This document shows, in pieces, positions 1 through 5,715 of a DNA stretch of 5,715 bases. Positions within the stretch are counted from its first letter, which is position 1, and the number at the start of each line of letters is the position of its first letter. Source of the stretch: CAYFSC01 sp964345695 (GTDB lineage Bacteria > Bacteroidota > Rhodothermia > Rhodothermales > Salinibacteraceae); assembly GCA_964345695.1 (NCBI GenBank), contig CAYFSC010000189.1, forward strand, positions 1-5,715. The letters run 5' to 3'. The notes under the pieces are model-generated. The model was not told where the DNA came from. It made no database searches and worked only from the letters and a program-made list of their open reading frames with translations. Made by a program: the position numbers and the translations under genes.

Positions 1-720
1 CGTCACGGCGGCCTGATCGTTCACGAGCGGATTCGCCGTGTCGACCTGGCCGGCCGGGTTCACCTTTGGCCACACCGCCCGACTGTAGAGCGCCCGGGCC
101 TTCATGCCGAGCAGCGTCGTGTGAAGGCTCGTGCCCGAGTCGGTCAGCGACAGGGCATTCTCAATGTACGTGAGGGCCGTGTCGTACAGGCCCGCCATGT
201 TTTCGGGACCCACCGGCGGCGCGCCTTCTTGCCGGTTCGAGCCGATCGGGTAGTTCTCAAACATGTCGGCGATGGACGTGTAGGTGATGGCTCCGTACAG
301 ATACAGGCGCGCCAGATCGGTATCGTCCTGCAGGTCGCCTTCCGAGCGGAAGGCTTCGACGCGTGAGATGAAGTCATCGGCCTGCCACCGAGCCTCCGCC
401 AGGTAGGGAAAGGCCGCGTCCGTAAACTCGTTGATGCGGTCGCTGAGTGCGCCCTGGTCGAGTTGTCCCCAGGCGTCGCGTGATCCAATCCAGGTGAGTT
501 CGTCGGTGGCCGTGTGATACGGGGCATGCATGGCTCCTAGCCCGCGCGTCAGGCTGGCTTCGGCGCCGTTGGCCATGGCGGTCGAGGCCGATGGATTATT
601 GAGGTCGCCTTCGATGAGTGTGTTCGGATTGTCCACCTCCAGAATGTCGCCGCATCCGGCGACGACGATCAGGAGAATAGCGCTGATGCAGAGAGAAGCG
701 TAGCGTAGCAAACGTGTCAT
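1..720 (-). CDS. SusD/RagB-like nutrient-binding outer-membrane lipoprotein (3' end beyond window)
   Basis: This is the SusD-type partner of the upstream receptor: a surface lipoprotein expected to sit as a lid on the SusC barrel and bind the imported substrate. The frame is open without a stop for 240 codons from ATG 718-720 to the left edge, so roughly half of a usual 450-600 residue SusD is visible. Residues 1-22 form a lipoprotein signal (MTRLLRY, then a hydrophobic stretch) ending in the lipobox VAGC, with Cys23 as the lipidated residue. It is followed by GDILEVDNPNT, the acidic start typical of SusD-like proteins. Further on, the helical segment LARLYLYGAITYTSIADMF (residues 137-155) leading into ENYPIG resembles the SusD TPR-like core. 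The start has no Shine-Dalgarno sequence, only an A-rich leader (AAAAACGA), as is usual in Bacteroidota. The sequence looks closer to the divergent SusD proteins of Rhodothermota/Gemmatimonadota than to Bacteroides SusD. The substrate is unknown. The family call rests on motif recognition plus the neighbouring SusC. Confidence 0.88.
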   Translation of the reverse strand, partial: MTRLLRYASLCISAILLIVVAGCGDILEVDNPNTLIEGDLNNPSASTAMANGAEASLTRGLGAMHAPYHTATDELTWIGSRDAWGQLDQGALSDRINEFTDAAFPYLAEARWQADDFISRVEAFRSEGDLQDDTDLARLYLYGAITYTSIADMFENYPIGSNRQEGAPPVGPENMAGLYDTALTYIENALSLTDSGTSLHTTLLGMKARALYSRAVWPKVNPAGQVDTANPLVNDQAAVT

Positions 721-782
721 TCGTTTTTGGGTCGGTCGTTGGTGGGACGCGGAAAAGGGGGACGCAGCACGCGACCGGCATG

Positions 783-829
783 GTCCTGGAGCTCAACATC
801 ACTCCAGGACGCACCGGCGCGACGCGCCG
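783..829 (-). promoter_or_regulatory. Two tandem hairpins in the susC-susD spacer
   Basis: Directly after the susC stop codon the minus strand can form a 7-base inverted repeat (CGGCGCG and CGCGCCG, 815-829, one base between the arms, so in practice about six pairs with a three-base loop). Four bases later comes a perfect 9-base stem (GTCCTGGAG and CTCCAGGAC, 783-791 with 802-810) around a 10-base loop. No U-run follows either stem, so a simple intrinsic terminator that ends the operon is unlikely. Plausible roles are partial attenuation or an RNA-processing or 3'-end-stabilising structure that sets the SusC:SusD ratio. The pairing is seen directly; the function is inferred. Confidence 0.4.
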
Positions 830-3800
830 TTAGAAGCCGAGTTGCATGCGAAACTCGAACCGACGCGGAATCGGGAAGCCGAAGGCCTCAACGCCCGTGA
901 GGTAGTTCTGATCGAGGCTCGATCCCGATCCACGCCCCACTGCATTCAGTTCCGGATCGACGCCGCTGTAGGGCGTAAATAGAGCCAGGTTGCGGCCTGC
1001 AAGGGTGAGCGACAGGTTCCGAATGCGGAACTGCTCGGTGAGCGACTGCGGCACATTGTACGTGAGGGCCAGTTCGCGCCAGCGCACGAAGTCCGCCCGC
1101 TCGACCGTGTTGAGACCACTGAACGGAGCCAGGGCCAGCAGATCGTTGATCCACGTCTCAAGGGCTTCGACCCGCACTTCCCCACTGTTTTGAGGATTCC
1201 CGCTTCCATCAAGTCCGCCCGTGAGGTAGTCCACCTGGGCCTGCGACGCCTCCGGCGTGTTGCGCCCAATGAACGGGTTCGAGTTGCGGAAGGCGTCTGT
1301 CAGATTGTTGACGTAAAAGTTGCCCGCTTTGTACTCGAAGAGCGTCGACACCTGAAAGTTGTCCAGGAAGCCCACGTCGAAGCCGAACGAGCCGGAGAAG
1401 TCCGGCGTCGGCTTGCCGAGGAAGTGGTCGGCCGGATCGCCCGTGGGACTGTCGGGATTCTGTGCGATGAGCACGTTCGCCAGGCTGCTCGGCATCGCTG
1501 CGGACCCCGGCAGGGCGCCTCCAAGATCGCTCGGGGTGAGCCCACCAAGGAAGTTGACGAGGAAGTCGCGCGAGTCCGGATTGCCGTCGCCGTTCAGGTC
1601 CACGGGGAGGGTGCCCTCGGGCGTGTCTTGCAGCTGCACGCCGAAGTGGGTGCCCGGGGCAAAGCCCTCGACAATGTAGTTGCGATACCGCGGGTAGCTG
1701 CCGCCCACCTTAATCGGCGGTGCGCCACCGAGGTCGGACACCTGCTCGTAGAGGTACGCCGTATTCGCAAACACGTCGATCGACACGTCGTCGCGGTCGA
1801 GCACGGTGGCGTCGAGAGCAATCTCTACGCCCTGTGCGTCGAGCTGACCGATGTTCGACAGCTGCGTGGCCCGGAAGCCGCCGGTGACGGGGAACTGCCG
1901 GGAGACGAGCGCTTGATCGACCGTGCGATTCCAGTACGTGCCCTCCATGCCGAACCGATCATTGAAGAGGCCGAGCTCGAGGCCCACCTCCCACTCAGTG
2001 GCAATCTCCGGCTCCAGTTCCGGGTTGCCCAAGTTGTCCGGCACGATGCCCGGTCCAGAGCGCGACGACAGCGAACTAAAGGTGGTGAGCGCGTCGAAGG
2101 CACCCGGCTGCAGCCCCGACTGCCCGACGGCCGACCGGAAGCGGAGCGACGAAATGGGGCCGACGTCGTTCTCCCAGAAGGGCGCGTCCGACGGAATGAA
2201 CGACACCGAGGCCTTTGGATACAGCACACCGCTGAAGTCGGAGCCGAACGCGCTGTTGGCGTCGTACCGCGTGCCGACCGTCAGGAACACGTAATCGTTG
2301 TAGCCCACCTGGCCCTCGGCGAAGATCCCGCCGTTGATGACCTCCGAAAAGCTTTCGAGCACCGCTGTATTGGCCGCCGCGTCGGTCACCTCGAAGCCCG
2401 GCCCCGGAAAGTCGAATCCGTTACCCGACTCCAGCGTACCGCGCGACACAAACCCCTGAATCCCGGTCGTAAGGTCGCCGGTAAACTGTTCGGAGAGCTG
2501 TGCGGACCCGTTGACCCGCGAGTCGAGCGTGAGCTCTAGCTGGTTCACGTCGGCAAAGCTGCGCTCGCCATCCGGCGTGTCGGACGCGAAGTTGTCGATG
2601 TTCCAGCCAAACGGGCGGAATTCCGTGTTTTGCGAGTTGGTGAAGTCAACGCCGAACTTCGTATCGAACGTGACCTGTTCGATGGGGCGATACGTGATGT
2701 TGCCCGATCCGTTGAAGTGCTTCGTTTCCTGCTCGACGGACTGGCGGAGCGACTCGTTCACGGTCGCGAACGCCACCGTACCCGATCGGTTATTCGGCGC
2801 CACGAGCTCCGGCTTGCTGAACTGTGCCAGCGAGATGATGCCGTAGATGTTGTTGTTCGTCTGGAGGGACTGTACCTGACTGTCGGTGTAGCCTGTCGTC
2901 ACGCGCAGCGACAGCTTGTCCGACGGTGTAATGTCGACGCGAGCCGTTCCCTGGTAGCGCGCCACCGCGTCGTTGGCCAGCGGATCGATGCCTTCGGGAT
3001 AGTCCGGATTGCGAAAGAACGTGGGCTCGAAGGGGCCGTCGTTGTCCTCGACCCGCGCGCTCACGAAGTACCGGATGCCCTCGGCACCGCCGCTCACGCT
3101 TCCGGCGTACGACTGGGTCTGCCCGGTCCCGCTGAGCGCTTCGGGGACGTTCTGCCGCACAATCTCGTACGGCTGAATGTCCTGCCCAATCACGTCACTC
3201 ATGACATCGGCCTGTGCCTGCGATCCGGCAAAGCCCGTCTGATCGGGGTAGGCGTCCGGAAAGACCGATCCAGACTGAGTCATCTGGAAGTTGAACTGCG
3301 GCGGACCGATCTTGCCCTGCTTCGTGAAGATCTGCAGCACGCCGTTTGAGGCCTGCGTGCCAAACAGCGTCGCCGCCGCGGCGCCCTTCAGCACCTCCAC
3401 GCGCTGGATGGCCAGCGGGTTGATGTCGTCGAGTCGTGAAGGGGATCCCCCTCCGCCCGTGCCTACGAAGCCACCGCCGAAGCCGCCGCCGTTGTTGGCA
3501 CGGACGCCGTCGACGTACACCAGGGGCTCATTGCTCTGCGAGAGGCTCGCCGACCCGCGGATACGAATGCGGGAGCCTTCACTCGCCAGCCCCCCGGAAG
3601 GCAGGCCCGACAGGCCCGGCTCGCGTCCCTGAATGATCTCCGAGACGTTCTGCACGGGCATCGACTCCAGATTTTCCGCGTCGATGGTCGAGATCGTGTT
3701 GCCCAGCTTTCGCTTCTCCACGGCCCCCCCGGCACCGGTCACAACCACCTCGTTGAGGCTCACCGCGCTCTCGCGCAGCCGGAAGCTAACCGTGGCTGTC

Positions 3801-4087
3801 TCGCCACTTTGGACCTCGACCTCTTTTCGGTTGGCCCGGAACCCGACGAAGCGTGCTTCGAGGGTATAGGTGCCGGCCGGAACGCCCGAGATTTCATACA
3901 CGCCGTCGCTGTTGGTCACCGCGCCCATGCTCACCTCGGCGATGACGACCTGCACGCCCGGAAGCGTCTCGCCCGTCTTCGCGTCCTCGACTGTTCCCGT
4001 CACCGCCCCCTCTTGGGCGAATGCGGTGAGCGGCAACGCGACCAGAACGACAAGTATCGTGAGAAGCCTTTGTATCGACTGTGCCAT
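830..4087 (-). CDS. SusC/RagA-type TonB-dependent outer-membrane receptor
   Basis: This complete 1085-residue protein is a TonB-linked outer-membrane transporter that would import a SusD-delivered ligand using energy from TonB-ExbBD. Residues 1-24 are a signal peptide (MAQSIQRLL, hydrophobic core, cleavage after AFA). Residues about 27-105 are a carboxypeptidase-regulatory-like beta-sandwich (GTVEDAKTGETLPGVQV; NSDGVYEISGVPAGTY). LNEVVVTG at 111-118 is the TonB-box-like segment. The plug spans about 125-258, with IRIRGSASL, PLVYVDGVR and VEVLKGAAAATLFG followed by ASNGVLQIFTKQGK. The rest is the 22-strand-type barrel, ending in FRMQLGF with the terminal Phe expected of a BAM substrate. No STN domain is present, so there is no sign of FecR/ECF-sigma signalling. 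A Gly-rich plug insertion lies at 198-214 and a DxNxDGxxD loop at 830-841. The open frame extends 33 codons further upstream to 4186, but ATG 4085-4087 was chosen because the signal peptide begins there and the extension reads as untranslated leader. The length is normal for the family. The substrate cannot be inferred. Confidence 0.96.
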   Translation of the reverse strand: MAQSIQRLLTILVVLVALPLTAFAQEGAVTGTVEDAKTGETLPGVQVVIAEVSMGAVTNSDGVYEISGVPAGTYTLEARFVGFRANRKEVEVQSGETATVSFRLRESAVSLNEVVVTGAGGAVEKRKLGNTISTIDAENLESMPVQNVSEIIQGREPGLSGLPSGGLASEGSRIRIRGSASLSQSNEPLVYVDGVRANNGGGFGGGFVGTGGGGSPSRLDDINPLAIQRVEVLKGAAAATLFGTQASNGVLQIFTKQGKIGPPQFNFQMTQSGSVFPDAYPDQTGFAGSQAQADVMSDVIGQDIQPYEIVRQNVPEALSGTGQTQSYAGSVSGGAEGIRYFVSARVEDNDGPFEPTFFRNPDYPEGIDPLANDAVARYQGTARVDITPSDKLSLRVTTGYTDSQVQSLQTNNNIYGIISLAQFSKPELVAPNNRSGTVAFATVNESLRQSVEQETKHFNGSGNITYRPIEQVTFDTKFGVDFTNSQNTEFRPFGWNIDNFASDTPDGERSFADVNQLELTLDSRVNGSAQLSEQFTGDLTTGIQGFVSRGTLESGNGFDFPGPGFEVTDAAANTAVLESFSEVINGGIFAEGQVGYNDYVFLTVGTRYDANSAFGSDFSGVLYPKASVSFIPSDAPFWENDVGPISSLRFRSAVGQSGLQPGAFDALTTFSSLSSRSGPGIVPDNLGNPELEPEIATEWEVGLELGLFNDRFGMEGTYWNRTVDQALVSRQFPVTGGFRATQLSNIGQLDAQGVEIALDATVLDRDDVSIDVFANTAYLYEQVSDLGGAPPIKVGGSYPRYRNYIVEGFAPGTHFGVQLQDTPEGTLPVDLNGDGNPDSRDFLVNFLGGLTPSDLGGALPGSAAMPSSLANVLIAQNPDSPTGDPADHFLGKPTPDFSGSFGFDVGFLDNFQVSTLFEYKAGNFYVNNLTDAFRNSNPFIGRNTPEASQAQVDYLTGGLDGSGNPQNSGEVRVEALETWINDLLALAPFSGLNTVERADFVRWRELALTYNVPQSLTEQFRIRNLSLTLAGRNLALFTPYSGVDPELNAVGRGSGSSLDQNYLTGVEAFGFPIPRRFEFRMQLGF

Positions 4088-4650
4088 AGGGGTTCTGCCT
4101 GGATTGGGTTCGAGCGAAACTCCGATGTGCCTTCTGGCAATGCGCGCCACAAATGAGGGCGCCGCGCTGCCCTGTGCCGAGAACATCGATCTGTGTGTGA
4201 GCCACCTGGTGGGGGCGACGCAACACGTTACACATCCGAGCTCTGTTTCAACGAGATTTTAACTAAAGACAGTCCTAATCAAGCAGGGGCGATCCGGAGA
4301 CGCAAATCTTTTTGTGAAGAAAATGAAACGTGATAAAATGAGCGGCAATTTTCCGAATGTAAGCGGTTTTGTTCCTGCCACGAGCGGAAGCTAACGCGGT
4401 GCGATAGGACTCAGAGTTTGTTCTAAACCGGAAAGACGAGTGCAGAAGCGCCGGGGGCGGTCTCTAATCAAGGACTGCCGCACACCCTGCGCGCGACTGT
4501 TTTGGTCGGGTCTGCCGATGGGGAGCGGAGGCCGTGGCAGGCATTGAGGCCGCTTCGAGCACCAAGGCCCGAAGCAAGATGGGCTTTCGGAGACTGAATT
4601 CAGGTACGGTGCTTCCGAGCGTACGAATGGCCGGCAGGGCACAACGAGGA
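4088..4650. other. Intergenic region with probable susC promoter and leader
   Basis: These 563 bases hold no convincing gene; the short frames in it give Pro/Arg/Ser/Cys-rich translations unlike the neighbours. The segment nearest the cytochrome-TPR stop (about 4390-4650) is GC-rich, with only a weak 6-base inverted repeat (4552-4557 with 4570-4575) and no U-run, so no clear terminator is visible. From about 4240 to 4380 composition shifts: 4301-4380 is 49 of 80 bases A+T, in sharp contrast to the flanking coding DNA. This island is the likely place for the susCD promoter. On the minus strand it contains AAGATTTG (4303-4310), one mismatch from the Bacteroidota -7 element TAnnTTTG but lacking a good -33 TTTG. 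It also contains a TTGATT/TAAAAT pair with a short 15-base spacer. Neither can be called a promoter with confidence. Confidence 0.55.
4136..4171 (-). promoter_or_regulatory. GC-rich hairpin in the presumed susC leader
   Basis: About 50 bases upstream of the susC ATG the minus strand can fold into an interrupted stem: 4136-4139 with 4168-4171, 4142-4146 with 4163-4167, and 4147-4148 with 4158-4159, leaving small bulges and a loop of about nine bases. If transcription starts in the A+T-rich island further upstream, this structure would lie in the 5' untranslated leader and could affect translation or transcript stability. It is seen by eye only, and chance pairing is common in DNA of this GC content. 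Confidence 0.22.
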
Positions 4651-5715
4651 TTACGGCTCCAGTCTCTGGAGGAGCGACCGAGCGTTGGCATTCGAAGGAT
4701 CGATCTCGAGCACGCGCTTCAGGTGATGGCGGGCCTTCGTGGAATCTCCGGTGCGCAGGTAGAGCAGGCCGAGACTGCCGTGGACCGACGCGTTGTTCGG
4801 TGCCGCGACACGTGCGTTCTGGAAATGGGTTTCGGCACGGTCGAACAGCTCGACGCGGAAATAGAGACGCCCCAGTTGCAGGTGGGCCTGCACGAGGTCA
4901 GGGTCGAGGCGCGTGGCGGTCTGGTACGCGTCGCGAGCCCCCCGCACGTCTCCGGCCTGCGTGCGCAGAACACCCAAGTTGTACCATGCGTGCGGAACGT
5001 GCACGGAGTCGATGGTCACGAGCGTTTCCAGACGATCCATCGCGGCCCGTTGCTGCCCAGTGCGGACGAGCACTCCGGCCAGTCCCTGCTGCGCCTCGAC
5101 CATTCTGGGTTCTATCTCGACGGCACGCCGGTATGCCTCCTGGGCAACGTTCGTTTGTCCCGCAGCTTCAGCCAGCGCCCCGTGCCAGTACTGCACCCAC
5201 GCGTCGTCAGGATGCGCGCGGGCCGCATCGCGCATGACAGCCGCGGCGGCTGCGGTCGAGTCGTCGTCAGCCAGCGCGCGAGCGAGGGCAATGCGCGTCT
5301 CGGCCGCCCCCGATCTATCCTGGAGCGCCTTCCTGCCCGTCCGGATCGTGCGTTGCACATACGACGGATGGCGATGCATCGTCTCGTAGAAGCGGAAGTA
5401 GGCCACCGCGGCACGAGCTGCGGTTGTATCGGTTGCTGCCGGAGCGCCCTCCAGCGCCGTCATCTGTCGCAGCGCCATGAGCGGCAGTGGATTCGGCGTG
5501 TCGAACGATGGGCGCCCCGCCGACGGATCGCGCGGCGGGCCGGGACGCTTGCGGATCCAGTGGTCGGTAAAGGTAACGTGCGGCACGTCGCTCGTCCCTC
5601 CCTGCTGCAGGTGGCACGATACGCAGTTGCCGGATGTGGCGATGTCGGGCGTCGTGGCCTCGGGGCGCGCGCAGAGCGTCTGCTCTGCCGGCTGCTGGTG
5701 ACAACTCCGGCACGT
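4651..5715 (-). CDS. Multiheme c-type cytochrome with C-terminal TPR domain (5' end beyond window)
   Basis: The visible 354 codons are the C-terminal part of a periplasmic haem protein fused to protein-interaction repeats. The frame is open to the right edge, so the start and any signal peptide are missing. Two c-type haem-attachment motifs are seen: CRSCH (5698-5712, visible residues 2-6) and CVSCH (5611-5625, residues 31-35). They are followed by HVTFTDHWIRKRP, whose histidines may be distal haem ligands; this C-terminal haem/HxxxTDH pattern recurs in multiheme cytochrome-TPR proteins. After a Pro/Ala-rich linker, about six TPR units cover residues 137-354. Examples are WVQYWHGALAEAAGQ with AYRRAVEIEP, WYNLGVLRTQAGD with AYQTATRLDP, and SLGLLYLRTGD with LKRVLEIDPSN. 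The stop is TAA at 4651-4653. The GTG at 5584-5586 should not be taken as the start, because it falls after both haem motifs. The likely role is periplasmic electron transfer or redox chemistry with partner binding, but the reaction is unknown. It could equally be described as a cytochrome c554-like or doubled-CxxCH family protein. Confidence 0.85.
   Translation of the reverse strand, partial: TCRSCHQQPAEQTLCARPEATTPDIATSGNCVSCHLQQGGTSDVPHVTFTDHWIRKRPGPPRDPSAGRPSFDTPNPLPLMALRQMTALEGAPAATDTTAARAAVAYFRFYETMHRHPSYVQRTIRTGRKALQDRSGAAETRIALARALADDDSTAAAAAVMRDAARAHPDDAWVQYWHGALAEAAGQTNVAQEAYRRAVEIEPRMVEAQQGLAGVLVRTGQQRAAMDRLETLVTIDSVHVPHAWYNLGVLRTQAGDVRGARDAYQTATRLDPDLVQAHLQLGRLYFRVELFDRAETHFQNARVAAPNNASVHGSLGLLYLRTGDSTKARHHLKRVLEIDPSNANARSLLQRLEP

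Noticed and set aside
1190..2539. Long plus-strand open frame of 449 codons opposite susC
   Set aside because: It lies wholly antisense to a clearly real receptor gene. Its translation is Arg/Val/His-rich without domains, as expected from GC-rich codon bias on the other strand.
2630..3349. Plus-strand open frame of 239 codons opposite susC
   Set aside because: Antisense shadow of the SusC plug and barrel region, with no recognisable motif or start context.
4088..4186. 33-codon N-terminal extension of SusC
   Set aside because: The downstream ATG at 4085-4087 opens directly into a classical signal peptide. The extension would bury it, and it carries Arg/His/Pro residues unlike a leader peptide.
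4202..4212. Palindrome ccacctggtgg upstream of susC as an operator
   Set aside because: Only five base pairs per arm around one base. This is too short to separate from chance, and no regulator gene is in the window.
3780..4395. Shared 11-base word cggaagctaac at 3780-3790 and 4385-4395
   Set aside because: One copy is inside susC coding sequence and the other in the intergenic region. No longer similarity surrounds them, so a chance match is more likely than a repeat element.
4552..4575. Inverted repeat downstream of the cytochrome-TPR gene as a terminator
   Set aside because: The stem is only six pairs with a 12-base loop and no U-run follows, so it does not meet the pattern of an intrinsic terminator.
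4391..4642. 83-codon minus-strand frame between the cytochrome-TPR gene and susC
   Set aside because: The translation is rich in Pro, Arg, Ser and Cys with no domain, no signal and no similarity in style to the neighbours. It reads as non-coding.

Overview
The window reads as a stretch of chromosome from a high-GC member of the Bacteroidota, most likely a Rhodothermota/Salinibacter-like salt-adapted bacterium. The evidence is a SusC/SusD outer-membrane uptake pair (a Bacteroidota and Gemmatimonadota hallmark), GC-rich coding DNA, start sites without Shine-Dalgarno sequences, and acidic, lysine-poor proteins (about 15 lysines in a 1085-residue receptor). The taxon is inferred from these traits and was not tested by a search.

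All recognisable genes lie on the minus strand, so transcription runs from right to left. At the right edge (5715 to 4651) is the C-terminal part of a periplasmic multiheme c-type cytochrome fused to tetratricopeptide repeats. Its N-terminus lies outside the window, and two CxxCH haem-binding motifs are visible upstream of the GTG at 5584-5586, where a start-to-stop gene call would begin. A 563-base non-coding interval follows (4088-4650). It holds an A+T-rich island around 4240-4380, which probably includes the promoter of the next genes, and a GC-rich hairpin in the presumed leader.

Next is a complete SusC/RagA-type TonB-dependent receptor (4087 to 830). It has a signal peptide, a carboxypeptidase-regulatory-like domain, a TonB-box-like segment, a plug and a beta-barrel ending in Phe. 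A 109-base spacer with two consecutive hairpins separates it from the start of a SusD/RagB-like surface lipoprotein (720 to 1). That gene is cut by the left edge and shows 240 codons.

SusC and SusD together form an outer-membrane bin for capturing and importing oligomeric nutrients, powered by TonB. Their substrate cannot be read from this sequence. The cytochrome-TPR gene has the same orientation but is separated by a long gap with its own apparent promoter region, so any functional link is only suggestive. No RNA genes, insertion sequences, CRISPR arrays or long repeats were seen. I found no clear new biological system; the most notable points are the haem-TPR protein beside a SusCD locus and the hairpins between susC and susD.
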